DNA of 38,879 bases from Bacteroidales bacterium (GTDB taxonomy: Bacteria > Bacteroidota > Bacteroidia > Bacteroidales > UBA3663), in NCBI GenBank assembly GCA_017618715.1, contig JAFZTS010000075.1:1-38879 (forward strand). Direction: 5' to 3'. The notes below the pieces were generated by a model that did not search any database, had not been told where the DNA came from, and was given only the letters and a program-made list of their open reading frames with translations. Below are positions 16,063 to 24,334 of this stretch, piece after piece; within the stretch, counting starts at the first letter, position 1, and each line of letters opens with the position of its first letter. A program made the translations under genes and the position numbers.

Positions 16063-17632
16063 ATTTCAAGTATTTCTTGATCATCATGTTGACCTTACGC
16101 AACGACAACGGATTGTTGAGCAGGTAGCGTGCACCAAGTTGCTGGATTCGCTTATGCAAGGGGCGCTGCCCGTAGTCATCGGTGATAATGATGGGTGTCT
16201 GCGGGGTCTTGGTATGCATGTAGGTGATAAGGTCGAAGACCTGCATCCGGCCAGGCAGACTCGAATCGAGGAAAACGATGTCGGGATCCATCTTGTCGAA
16301 CGAAGCCTTGAACTCGTCGGTGGTCGATGTGACGGTGACCTCAAAGAGATGCTGATTTCTATAGAGCGTGGTATTGTCGCGCATACCGATGAGTACATGA
16401 GGAAGAGATGTCCTATTCTGCAGCATTTCATCAGACTCGCCCTCGCTCTGGTGTGAAAAAACGTCGTTCACATCACGCGTCTCCATTTCCACGCCCTCTT
16501 CCCTTCGCTGGAAAGAGAACTGGTTGGCGGCCTTGCGGGCATCGAGGGGCAGTGTGATGATGTACTTGAGCTTGCCCAACTCGAGTTGCTCGACCTGAAC
16601 GTTGCCGTACATACGTTTGGCCATCAGGCGGCATACACTCAACCCGAGTCCAGACTCCGTATAAGAGGTATGCGTATCAGCTTCGGTAGTGCTGGTTCCC
16701 GAACATGCAACCGTGATGAATAGCGTATCCTTCGAGGTGTCGATGACATAGCTCATCGTTGTAGTTCCCGTCATTTGCGAACGGAACTGCGGATTGATGA
16801 GATTGTCGAGGAGCAGGTCGAGCAGATTCACATCGACATAGATCAGCACATTGTCGTAAAGGTTCGAGAAATAGAACTTCAGTCGATTGCCGGCCTTGAG
16901 CGAATAGACCTGTTGCAGTTCGGCGAGATGTTCCCACAAAGCGAGGGGACGCACCTCAGAACTATCGGCAAGGTCGTTCTCTCCGATGGAGAACTTGAAT
17001 TTGTCGGTAAGTTCGAGCAGATGACTCACCTTGTCCTTGAGGGCGGCCAGATGCATCAACATGTCTTCGGACTTCGAAATTCCATCGGACGAGATGAACA
17101 TATTGGCATTCTCAGCCAAATTGCGGATGAAGACACCCACCTCCTGGATGATACCCGATGAATATTCGAGCTGCTGACGTGCATGCTGCAACTGGTGTTC
17201 CTTCTGGTTTATCAGCTTCAACTGCGCTCGATAACGCTGGTCGAGATTGATGGCAATGCCACGGACGTAAGTGGGACGACCATGCCTGTCGCGCTCGACA
17301 GTCTTCCCGCGAAAACCATACCACTCATATTCACCCGAACTTTGTCCATCGGGCTTCAGCTCGGCGGCGACGTTGAGGCGAAGATCGACCTCAAACATCT
17401 TGTCACTCTTGTAGAAAGGTGACGTGCGACGAACCAGCACCTTCTGTATGTCATCGGGATGGACACGCTCGAGCATGGTGTCCAACTTGATGTTCTTGTC
17501 CTTGTCGTCAATCCATAGGCTATTCAACGAAGGTATCCCGAAGCGAACCTTGTGCTCCGGGATATACCATTCCCATACGTATGTCTGGCAATCGTTGAGG
17601 AATGGCTCGAATTCGTTGAATTGCTTAGCCAT
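16061..17632 (-). CDS. degenerate PAS / histidine-kinase / receiver fusion
   Basis: The 523-residue protein has no membrane segment. Residues about 12-135 look like a PAS domain (TYVWEWYIPEHKVRFG, a conserved ERVHPDD, YGFRGKTVERDRHGRPTYVRG). A helical region at 136-215 occupies the place of a DHp domain but lacks an H-box histidine. Residues 240-365 resemble HATPase_c: N-box-like LLLDNLINPQF (N277, N280) and an intact SGLGLSVCR, but the adenine-contacting Asp appears replaced by Cys310 in VACSGTS. Residues 410-523 resemble a receiver domain with the phospho-acceptor position kept (D456 in IVFLDSSLPG). Its acidic pair is replaced (IGMRD) and the switch Lys appears to be Asn507 (YLLNNPLS). It lies 23 nt after serA. 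It is probably a sensor or scaffold without kinase activity, which is inference from the missing residues. Confidence 0.72.
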   Translation of the reverse strand: MAKQFNEFEPFLNDCQTYVWEWYIPEHKVRFGIPSLNSLWIDDKDKNIKLDTMLERVHPDDIQKVLVRRTSPFYKSDKMFEVDLRLNVAAELKPDGQSSGEYEWYGFRGKTVERDRHGRPTYVRGIAINLDQRYRAQLKLINQKEHQLQHARQQLEYSSGIIQEVGVFIRNLAENANMFISSDGISKSEDMLMHLAALKDKVSHLLELTDKFKFSIGENDLADSSEVRPLALWEHLAELQQVYSLKAGNRLKFYFSNLYDNVLIYVDVNLLDLLLDNLINPQFRSQMTGTTTMSYVIDTSKDTLFITVACSGTSTTEADTHTSYTESGLGLSVCRLMAKRMYGNVQVEQLELGKLKYIITLPLDARKAANQFSFQRREEGVEMETRDVNDVFSHQSEGESDEMLQNRTSLPHVLIGMRDNTTLYRNQHLFEVTVTSTTDEFKASFDKMDPDIVFLDSSLPGRMQVFDLITYMHTKTPQTPIIITDDYGQRPLHKRIQQLGARYLLNNPLSLRKVNMMIKKYLK

Positions 17633-17655
17633 TGATTAACGCGGACGAGGGACGA

Positions 17656-18573
17656 TCAGTTTACGCGGAAGCGGTCGATGCCCTCCTTCAGATAGCCACA
17701 AGCCTGCTTGGCGGCTGCGATGCCGGCATTGCTGTTGGCTTCGGCGGTCTGTGCACCGCTCTTCTTGGGTGTGAAGAACACACGTGTACCGAACTTGGCC
17801 ACAAATTCGTCGGCAGTACCTGGCTTCACATCTGCAATATAGCGGAAGTCAGGACGCTCCTCCATAAGCTTCATCAAGCCGGCCTCATCGACAACCTCCT
17901 TGCGGGCAGTATTGATGAGACATGCATTCTTGGGCATGGTCTTGAGCAAGTCGAAATTGATGCTGCCGATGGTCTCCTTGGTGGCGGGGCAATGCAGGCT
18001 TACGTACTGACAGGTGCTGTAAAGCTCGGCAATCGACGAGACGGCCTTGACACCCTCGGCCTCGATCTGCTCCTTGGTGAGGAAAGGATCGTAGGCGTAA
18101 ATGTCCATGCCGATACCCTTGGCTACACGAGCCACGTTGCGGGCTACATTACCAAAGGCATGCAAACCGAGCGACTTGCCCATGAGTTCTGTACCTGCAG
18201 CACCGCTGAACTGATTACGGCACTGATAGAGCAGCATCGCAAAAACAAGCTCGGCCACAGCATTGGCATTCTGGCCGGGGGTGTTCATGGCGACAACCTT
18301 GTGGGCTGTGGCGGCTTCGAGATCGATGTTGTCATAACCGGCACCGGCACGAACCACAACGCGCAGGTTCTTGGCGGCATCAAGCACCTCGGCATCAACC
18401 TTGTCAGAACGGATGATGAGACCATCCACGTCAGCAACGGCATCCAAAAGCTGCTGCTTCTCGGTATATTTCTCAAGTTTTACCACCTCGATACCTGCAC
18501 CGGTGATAATCTCTTCCATTGCCTTCACTGCTGGTGCGGCAAATGGTTTCTCTGTTGCTATAAGAATCTTCAT
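17656..18573 (-). CDS. serA: D-3-phosphoglycerate dehydrogenase, short form
   Basis: SerA oxidises 3-phosphoglycerate to 3-phosphohydroxypyruvate with NAD+, the first step of serine synthesis. The start MKILIATEKPFAAPAV (complement of 18571-18573) gives 305 residues; the frame stays open another 33 codons upstream without homology. Visible family features are LRVVVRAGAGYDNIDLEAAT, the nucleotide-binding LGLHAFGNVARNVARVAKGIGMDIYAYDPF and CPATKETIGSINFDLLKTMPKNACLINTARKEVVDE. A Glu/His pair is not obvious at the very end. There is no C-terminal ACT or ASB domain, so this is the short (type III-like) enzyme that is not feedback-inhibited by serine through ACT. It follows serC by 106 nt. Confidence 0.9.
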   Translation of the reverse strand: MKILIATEKPFAAPAVKAMEEIITGAGIEVVKLEKYTEKQQLLDAVADVDGLIIRSDKVDAEVLDAAKNLRVVVRAGAGYDNIDLEAATAHKVVAMNTPGQNANAVAELVFAMLLYQCRNQFSGAAGTELMGKSLGLHAFGNVARNVARVAKGIGMDIYAYDPFLTKEQIEAEGVKAVSSIAELYSTCQYVSLHCPATKETIGSINFDLLKTMPKNACLINTARKEVVDEAGLMKLMEERPDFRYIADVKPGTADEFVAKFGTRVFFTPKKSGAQTAEANSNAGIAAAKQACGYLKEGIDRFRVN

Positions 18574-18679
18574 CGTTTTAGGATAATTATACTCAAACAC
18601 TGGAATCGACTTCGGGTCGCGTCCAGGTGTTCCAATCAAGCTTGGAATAACTATTTTCTGTACGATACCCATAATCCAA
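18574..18679 (-). promoter_or_regulatory. serC-serA spacer with inverted repeats
   Basis: This 106-nt spacer is longer than others in the run. TTCCAA (18630-18635) and TTGGAA (18642-18647) form a perfect 6-bp hairpin. A longer imperfect pair, ACACTGGA near 18598 and TCCAGGTGT near 18622, flanks a GC-rich centre. These could be an attenuator or processing site between the two genes. No -7 box was found in it. Confidence 0.3.
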
Positions 18680-19741
18680 TCAGATGGTTGCCTCGAACTC
18701 CTTCATACAAGCTACGAGAGCCTCGACACCTTCCTTAGGCATAGCGTTGTAAAGCGATGCACGGAAACCACCTACGGAACGATGTCCCTTGATGCCAACC
18801 ATACCGCGCTCGGATGCAAACTTGAAGAACGCGTCGTTAAGCTCCTGGTATTCCTCGTTCATCACGAAGCAAACATTCATGCGGCTGCGATCCTCGGCCA
18901 CAACAGTACCCTTGAAGAGCTTGTTGCGGTCAATCTCGTCGTAGAGCATCGTCGATTTCTCGATGGCGCGCTGCTCCAAAGCCTTCAGGCCGCCGAGCTC
19001 CTTGTACCACTTGAGGGTCTGAAGAACGGTGAAGATGGGAAGACAGGGAGGCGTATTGAACATCGAACCCTTCTTGATGTGGGTCTGATAGTCGAGCATG
19101 GTGGGGAGTCCCTCCTTGGTCACCTTGTCCTTCTTGATGATCACGATGGTCACGCCGGCAGGACCAGCATTCTTCTGTGCACCGGCATAGATGCAGTCGT
19201 ACTTGCTCACATCAACCGGGTGGGAAAGGAAGTCAGACGACATGTCGGCGCAAAGAGGTACTGACACGTTGGGAGTCTCGAGCATCTCGGTTCCATAGAT
19301 CGTATTGTTGGAGCAATAGTGGAAATAATCGACATCAGCTGGAACGGTGTAACCCTTGGGAATATACGTGAAGTTCTTGTCCTTGGAACTTGCAACGACT
19401 TCCACCTCACCGACAAACTTGGCCTGTTTGATAGCATTCGAAGCCCATGTACCTGTCTCAAGGTAAGCAGCACGGGTCTTGAGCAAGTTAAGAGGCATCA
19501 TATAGAACTGGAGGCTTGCACCACCGCCGAGGAAGAGAACCTCATAACCCTCGGGGACGTCGAGCAATTCCTTGACGAGCGCATTGGCCTCATCGACAAC
19601 AGCCTGAAATTCCTTGGAACGATGCGAAACCTCAAGGATAGACAGGCCCGTGCCTGCGAAGTTCTGTACTGCCTTAGCGGTCTCGTTGATTGCAAACGGA
19701 CTCAATATAGATGGTCCGGCATAAAAGTTGTACTTTTTCAT
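18680..19741 (-). CDS. serC: phosphoserine aminotransferase
   Basis: SerC transfers an amino group from glutamate to 3-phosphohydroxypyruvate, giving phosphoserine, with pyridoxal phosphate as cofactor. The start [18 protein letters not shown] (complement of 19739-19741) gives 353 residues, the usual length. Features are [25 protein letters not shown], [14 protein letters not shown], the PLP-lysine segment [35 protein letters not shown] and [17 protein letters not shown] near the end. The open frame extends to 19810, but that part overlaps the -7 promoter box, which excludes the longer start. It heads the ten-gene minus-strand run, and serA is next. Confidence 0.95.
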   Translation of the reverse strand: MKKYNFYAGPSILSPFAINETAKAVQNFAGTGLSILEVSHRSKEFQAVVDEANALVKELLDVPEGYEVLFLGGGASLQFYMMPLNLLKTRAAYLETGTWASNAIKQAKFVGEVEVVASSKDKNFTYIPKGYTVPADVDYFHYCSNNTIYGTEMLETPNVSVPLCADMSSDFLSHPVDVSKYDCIYAGAQKNAGPAGVTIVIIKKDKVTKEGLPTMLDYQTHIKKGSMFNTPPCLPIFTVLQTLKWYKELGGLKALEQRAIEKSTMLYDEIDRNKLFKGTVVAEDRSRMNVCFVMNEEYQELNDAFFKFASERGMVGIKGHRSVGGFRASLYNAMPKEGVEALVACMKEFEATI

Positions 19742-19807
19742 ACGTTTAAGTTTGTTGTATGTTTTGATGTTGTCAATAAAGTAGTTTTGGGTGGTTGTAT
19801 TGACGCG

Positions 19808-19839
19808 CAAAAATACAAAACTATTTTGAAATTGTCAAG
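19808..19839 (-). promoter_or_regulatory. promoter of the serC run
   Basis: On the minus strand CTTG (complement of 19836-19839) is followed after 20 nt by TATTTTTG (complement of 19808-19815), matching TTTG-N19-21-TAnnTTTG apart from one base at -33. The leader would be about 60 nt. Confidence 0.6.
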
Positions 19840-19895
19840 TATTTTTCGTCAAATAATTAAAAACATGGGGAAAAATCACGAATTATCAACCTATT

Positions 19896-21281
19896 TTACT
19901 TGAATCTGTCACCCCAAAATGCCGAAAGTTGTGCCTTCAACCTATCCTCTTGCGCATTGGGTTGGGGATGGTAGAACAACGATTGTTGCATACCACCCTC
20001 CTCGACAAGCGCATCGGGCAAATACTGCTGATAAGCAAAATGTCCCGGAAAGTCGTGGGCATACTTATACCCCTTGCCATAGCCCTCCTTCTCCATCAGT
20101 TTCGTCGGCGCATTTCGCAGATGCAGGGGGACGGGAAGATTTCCCGTCTCACGCACCTTCTGCATTGCCGAATTGATGGCGTTGTAGGAGGCATTGCTCT
20201 TGGGTGAAGCAGCGAGATAGACACAGGCTTCGGCAAGTGGGATTCGTCCTTCAGGCCAGCCGATCTTCTGCACGGCGTCAAAGGCAGCATTGGCAAGAAG
20301 AAGGGCATTGGGGTTGGCCAAACCGATATCTTCGCTGGCCGAGATGACCAGACGACGGGCGATGAAAGCGGGATCTTCTCCCCCTTCGATCATACGTGCC
20401 ATGTAATAGATGGCAGCATCGGGGTCGGAGCCGCGAATCGACTTGATCATTGCCGACACCAGATCGTAGTGCATCTCGCCATCCTTATCGTATGCCATCG
20501 GATTGGCCTGTAGCTTTTCCGCCACCAAGGCGTCAGTAATGACAATGGTCTTCTCCTCTTTGGGCTCGTCACCTCTTTGACCCTTTCCTTCGATATCTAG
20601 TTGACCCGTAGATTCTTCTCCTTCCTCTTCCTCATAGTCGAAGTCATCCTCGGCATATTCTCCACAGACAAGGTCAAGGATATTCAGGAACTTGCGGCAA
20701 TCACCTCCCGCATAACGCAGCATGGCGCTGGTTTCCTTCACCTCCACTTTGCGCTTCGAGATGATGGGGTCTTCCTTAAGGACGCGGTCCATCAGCCCCA
20801 GAAGGTCTTCATTTTCGAGCGGTTGAAGTGTATAGACCTGGCATCGGCTCAGCAAGGGACGGATCACCTCGAACGAAGGGTTTTCGGTGGTGGCTCCAAT
20901 GAGCGTCACCACGCCTCGCTCCACAGCATCGAGCAGGGAATCCTGCTGTGACTTCGAGAAGCGATGGATTTCGTCGATGAAGAGGATGGGCGAAGCGTTG
21001 GGCAGGAAGAATCGGTCCTTCTTGGCACGCTCGATGACTTCGCGCACCTCCTTGACACCGCTACTGACGGCAGAGAGTGTGTAGAACGGCAGTTCAAGGG
21101 TTTGCGCAATGATCTTGGCCAAAGTTGTCTTGCCCACCCCGGGAGGTCCCCAAAGGATGAACGAGGCTATGCGACCCGACTCTATCATCCGTCGCAGCAC
21201 AGCGCCCTGTCCCACCAGATGCTTCTGTCCTATATATCCATCGAGGCTCTTCGGCCTCATTCTTTCTGCTAATGGTACCAT
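19896..21281 (-). CDS. rarA: replication-associated recombination protein RarA (MgsA)
   Basis: This 461-residue AAA+ ATPase acts at stalled replication forks. Walker A is WGPPGVGKTTLAK (K51), Walker B is PILFIDEIHRFSKSQQD (D103, E104), sensor 1 is LIGATTENPSFEV, and the arginine-finger part LLSRCQVYTL follows. The C-terminal half has the RarA tetramerisation segments (SAMIKSIRGSDPDAAIYYMARM, EDIGLANPNAL, YNAINSAMQKVRE). An acidic, low-complexity insertion at about residues 209-244 (EYAEDDFDYEEEEGEESTG and onward) makes it longer than the usual 420-430 residues. It follows the barrel gene by 12 nt and probably shares the pheS promoter. Confidence 0.93.
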   Translation of the reverse strand: MVPLAERMRPKSLDGYIGQKHLVGQGAVLRRMIESGRIASFILWGPPGVGKTTLAKIIAQTLELPFYTLSAVSSGVKEVREVIERAKKDRFFLPNASPILFIDEIHRFSKSQQDSLLDAVERGVVTLIGATTENPSFEVIRPLLSRCQVYTLQPLENEDLLGLMDRVLKEDPIISKRKVEVKETSAMLRYAGGDCRKFLNILDLVCGEYAEDDFDYEEEEGEESTGQLDIEGKGQRGDEPKEEKTIVITDALVAEKLQANPMAYDKDGEMHYDLVSAMIKSIRGSDPDAAIYYMARMIEGGEDPAFIARRLVISASEDIGLANPNALLLANAAFDAVQKIGWPEGRIPLAEACVYLAASPKSNASYNAINSAMQKVRETGNLPVPLHLRNAPTKLMEKEGYGKGYKYAHDFPGHFAYQQYLPDALVEEGGMQQSLFYHPQPNAQEDRLKAQLSAFWGDRFK

Positions 21282-21293
21282 TGTTGTAGATTG

Positions 21294-22646
21294 TTATGGT
21301 TTTTTCGATTGCTTGGCACTTTTGGCCTCGCTGATATCGAGCGACATCGTGAATGCGGCACCTCGGCAGGTCATGTTGTCAAAGCCAACAGCCACGCCGA
21401 ATTTCCAGATTCGCAGCAGGTCAATGCCATATTGCAGCTCCCAATGCGCACGATGGGAAGGAACCTTCACAATATGCGCCTGCACGTATTCCTTCAGAAA
21501 CATCCCGTTTCGAGTGAGCCAGGTTAGCAGCATACGGTCAGACGACCACATTGCATGACCCTCCATCCATGAGCGGTCGGTCGAGAGCTCATAGTTGTCG
21601 AGCATCACGAATCGCGAGAGCACATTGTCCTTCTGCCACCAGAATCGTGAGGCATCGAGGTGATGCCAATCGGTCAAACTAAGGTCTCCATGCTTGTAGA
21701 TGCCGCCGCCTCCAATGAGATAACTCAGCTGATCCTCGCCTCGCGTAAGGTGAATGTCCTGACCGACGCGTAGCTCGAACGACGCAAAATGCCATTTGCC
21801 CATCCCCACGTCAGTGAGCAGGGTGAAACGCGGATAGGTCGAATGGCTCAGACAAGTCATATCGTCGAAGACCACGTGCTGCTGTCCGAACTGATAATTG
21901 AACGCCAGATTGAGCAAAGCCATATCGCCGTCAATCTCCCCGTCGTAAAGCATCAGTTCACTGGCCGACTTACCAACTCTCAAACGTGGAACATTGTCCT
22001 GTCCGTGCGTCCCGAAAATAGTAGTCAACTTGTGGTTCTCCATCTCCCGCCGACGCTCCCATGCGACATGCGCCTTCACATCGATATCGTTGCCGATGGG
22101 GAAAGCCACACGCAGACCCGCATCGGTGCGTTCAAGCAGTTTGTAATGATTCCAGCCGAAGATGCCCGTGGCAAGCAGCGATTGCGACATCGGCATCGTT
22201 GGGTCATGGTCGATGTCTTCGGTATGTCGGCCGCCGTGTATCTCAACCATACTTGCCTGCTCCACGGGGGAATACCAGCGCAACGCACCTTTGGCAAGCA
22301 ATGCCTCTCGGCTGACGGCCCAACGCAGGGTCTCCTCTACCTCGAAGCGGTGACGCCGGGCATTCATATAGCCTGCGATGGCATGTGGACCGAAACTATA
22401 GCCATCGACGAAGTTCATCACCGTCAGGTCGTTGATTCCCTGGGGAATCTCCATATACCACGCGCCCGAAGCCGTGCGCGTCATGCCTCCATCATAGAGC
22501 ATCCTGTACCATTTCGTGCCTTGTTTCGGCTTGACGCGAGGCAATGTGCCGGCAGGATTCTCCGAAAAAGCAGTAGTCTGCCCCTCAACTACCACTGGCA
22601 GCAGGAAGAGCAGACTACATATTATAATAAGAAAATGTTTATGCAT
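21294..22646 (-). CDS. exported DUF5686-like beta-barrel protein (short form)
   Basis: The start chosen is MHKHFLIIICSLLFLLPVVVEG (complement of 22644-22646), a signal peptide, giving 450 residues; the frame extends upstream into luxS without homology. The mature part is rich in alternating aromatic and polar strands (FWWQKDNVLSRFVMLDNYEL, HWELQYGIDLLRIWKFGVAV, GGGGIYKHGDLSLTDWHHL), as in outer-membrane barrels. The segment FWWQKDNVLSRFVMLDNYEL followed by MEGHAMW, and the last 100 residues, resemble the C-terminal barrel of DUF5686 proteins. Those are usually about 800 residues with an N-terminal CarboxypepD_reg domain, which is absent here. Its start overlaps the luxS stop by 8 nt. Function is unknown. 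Confidence 0.65.
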   Translation of the reverse strand: MHKHFLIIICSLLFLLPVVVEGQTTAFSENPAGTLPRVKPKQGTKWYRMLYDGGMTRTASGAWYMEIPQGINDLTVMNFVDGYSFGPHAIAGYMNARRHRFEVEETLRWAVSREALLAKGALRWYSPVEQASMVEIHGGRHTEDIDHDPTMPMSQSLLATGIFGWNHYKLLERTDAGLRVAFPIGNDIDVKAHVAWERRREMENHKLTTIFGTHGQDNVPRLRVGKSASELMLYDGEIDGDMALLNLAFNYQFGQQHVVFDDMTCLSHSTYPRFTLLTDVGMGKWHFASFELRVGQDIHLTRGEDQLSYLIGGGGIYKHGDLSLTDWHHLDASRFWWQKDNVLSRFVMLDNYELSTDRSWMEGHAMWSSDRMLLTWLTRNGMFLKEYVQAHIVKVPSHRAHWELQYGIDLLRIWKFGVAVGFDNMTCRGAAFTMSLDISEAKSAKQSKKP

Positions 22647-23154
22647 CGAAGAAAACCTTTCCTTGGGCATCCTCTGGTCGGGCGATACCCGGATATTCGC
22701 AGCAGAAATGGTTCCTGAGCCTTTCGAGGTAACGCTTTGCCTCGTATTTGGCCATGGGCAAATCATGCATCAGGCAATTCCCGCACGTGGCAGGTGTAGT
22801 GCCGGGCACCTCGTCATCATAGTCACGCACATATTCGAAAGCCCCTATCATCAGTTGGCGCACTTCCTCACAAGAGTAGGCTCCTTTCATGATCAGGTAG
22901 TTGCCGGTCAGACACCCCATGGGCCCCCAATAGATGATGTTCTCTTTCCAACCATCAAGATTGCGCAGATAGGTTGCCACTAAATGCTCGATGGTGTGGA
23001 TGGCAGCAGGATTGATGCACGGCTCATGATTCGGTGCAGTCATGCGGATGTCGTAGGTCGTAATCACCACGCCTCCCGCCTCGTCCTTTCGGCTCACGTA
23101 GATGCCGGGGTGCAGGTTGGTATGGTCAACGGCGAAACTTGGAATCAGGTCCAT
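22639..23154 (-). CDS. luxS: S-ribosylhomocysteine lyase LuxS
   Basis: LuxS cleaves S-ribosylhomocysteine to homocysteine and DPD, the precursor of autoinducer AI-2. The 171-residue product has DHTNLHPGIYVSRKDE, TTYDIRMTAPN (R37), the metal and catalytic motif AIHTIEHLVATYLRN (H53, E56, H57), the active-site Cys in WGPMGCLTGNY (C81) and a third metal ligand region CGNCLMHDLPMAK (C124). All key residues are present, so it should be active. It lies 35 nt after pheS and overlaps the next gene by 8 nt. The usual partner, the S-adenosylhomocysteine nucleosidase gene pfs, is not in the window. Confidence 0.95.
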   Translation of the reverse strand: MDLIPSFAVDHTNLHPGIYVSRKDEAGGVVITTYDIRMTAPNHEPCINPAAIHTIEHLVATYLRNLDGWKENIIYWGPMGCLTGNYLIMKGAYSCEEVRQLMIGAFEYVRDYDDEVPGTTPATCGNCLMHDLPMAKYEAKRYLERLRNHFCCEYPGIARPEDAQGKVFFDA

Positions 23155-23189
23155 TAATCAATTAACAGTTAACAATTAACAAATAACAA
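23155..23189. repeat. short TTAACAA-type repeat spacer between pheS and luxS
   Basis: The whole 35-nt spacer consists of variants of TTAACAA/TTAACAG in tandem, with an A/T-only composition broken by single C or G bases. It is a low-complexity linker and no hairpin or promoter box was seen. Confidence 0.6.
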
Positions 23190-24209
23190 TTAATGGGCGG
23201 CGGCGAACTCGTTCAGGAAACGCTTGTCATTCTCGGAGAAGAGACGTAGGTCCTTCACGCGATATTTCAGGTTGGCGATACGCTCCACGCCCATGCCGAA
23301 TGCATAGCCCGTATATTCCTTCGGGTCAATGCCACATGCCTCAAGGACGTTGGGATCCACCATTCCGCAACCCATGATCTCAAGCCAGCCGGCACCCTTG
23401 CACATCGAACAACCCTTGCCACCGCAGAGCGTACAGCTCACGTCCATCTCTGCCGATGGCTCGGTGAACGGGAAGTAGCTGGGGCGAAGGCGTATCTGGG
23501 TTGAAGGGCCGAACATCTCGACTGCGAACTGATGAAGCACCTGCTTAAGGTCGGCAAACGACACATCCTTGTCGATATACAAACCCTCCACCTGATGGAA
23601 GAAGCAGTGGGCACGTGCCGAAATGGCCTCGTTACGATAGACACGACCTGGACAAACCACACGGATAGGCGGTTTCTGCTCGTTCATCACACGCACCTGT
23701 ACTGACGAGGTGTGGCTGCGCAACAGGACGATGGGATCTTGCTGGACGAAGAACGTATCCTGCATGTCGCGAGCCGGATGATCGTCGGCGAAGTTGAGTG
23801 CACCATATACATGCCAGTCATCCTCCACCTCGGGTCCCTCAGCAATAGAGAAACCCAAACGGGCAAAGATGTCCACAATCTCCTGACGAACGAGGCTCAA
23901 CGGATGGCGTGTTCCCACTTCATCGGGATAAGCAGGACGAGTGAGGTCGAGGTCAGCATCGATGTGATCTTCCGACTGATATTCTGCCTTCAGAGCCTCG
24001 ATCTTTTCGGTGGCAGCAGCCTTGAGGGCATTCAATCGCTGACCGATTTCGCGCTTCTGGTCAGCTGCCACGTTGCGGAACTCTGCCATCAAGCCTGTTA
24101 TCTCACCTTTCTTGCTGAGATACTTGATGCGCAGCGCCTCGATCTCGTCAGCATTATTTGCCTTGAGTGCCTCAATCTCGGCCATCATGGCGTTAATCTT
24201 TTCAATCAT
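23190..24209 (-). CDS. pheS: phenylalanyl-tRNA synthetase alpha subunit
   Basis: PheS forms the catalytic part of the alpha2-beta2 enzyme that charges tRNA-Phe. The start MIEKINAMMAEIEALK (complement of 24207-24209) gives 339 residues. The N-terminal 80 residues are a coiled coil rich in Glu and Lys. The class II catalytic core has DLTRPAYPDEVGTRHPLS, the motif 2 region QVRVMNEQKPPIRVVCPGRVYRNEAISARAHC, the FHQVEGLYIDKDVSFADLK segment and the motif 3 stretch GYAFGMGVERIANLKYRVKDLRLFSENDKRFL. There is a Cys-rich CTLCGGKGCSMCKG insert. The pheT gene is not adjacent, which is common in this phylum. It heads the pheS-luxS-barrel-rarA group. Confidence 0.96.
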   Translation of the reverse strand: MIEKINAMMAEIEALKANNADEIEALRIKYLSKKGEITGLMAEFRNVAADQKREIGQRLNALKAAATEKIEALKAEYQSEDHIDADLDLTRPAYPDEVGTRHPLSLVRQEIVDIFARLGFSIAEGPEVEDDWHVYGALNFADDHPARDMQDTFFVQQDPIVLLRSHTSSVQVRVMNEQKPPIRVVCPGRVYRNEAISARAHCFFHQVEGLYIDKDVSFADLKQVLHQFAVEMFGPSTQIRLRPSYFPFTEPSAEMDVSCTLCGGKGCSMCKGAGWLEIMGCGMVDPNVLEACGIDPKEYTGYAFGMGVERIANLKYRVKDLRLFSENDKRFLNEFAAAH

Positions 24210-24248
24210 ATAAGTCGATTTTTTGATATTTTCGTGCAAAATGCGCGG

Positions 24249-24256
24249 CAAAGATA
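24249..24256 (-). promoter_or_regulatory. -7 box of the pheS-luxS-rarA group
   Basis: On the minus strand this is TATCTTTG followed by CCGCG, an exact TAnnTTTG box, and predicts a leader of about 33 nt before the pheS ATG. The -33 region is A/T-rich without a clear TTTG. It lies back to back with the tilS promoter. Confidence 0.65.
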
Positions 24257-24298
24257 GTTAAATTTTTCCAATTAGTGAAATTTTCACGAGTTTTTTTG

Positions 24299-24306
24299 TA
24301 TTTTTG
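24299..24306 (+). promoter_or_regulatory. -7 box of tilS
   Basis: TATTTTTG, followed by CAGCG, fits TAnnTTTG and lies 29 nt ahead of the tilS ATG. The dyad GTGAAATTTTCAC (24276-24288) lies roughly at the -33 position, between the two divergent promoters. Confidence 0.55.
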
Positions 24307-24334
24307 CAGCGAAAAACCAACAAATTGACATGTC

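Noticed and set aside
17632..18738. 368-codon open frame on the plus strand
   Set aside because: It is antisense to serA and the serC end; the minus-strand products are clear family members.
23155..23189. promoter for luxS in the pheS-luxS spacer
   Set aside because: The 35-nt spacer is a low-complexity TTAACAA-type repeat without a TAnnTTTG box on the minus strand.
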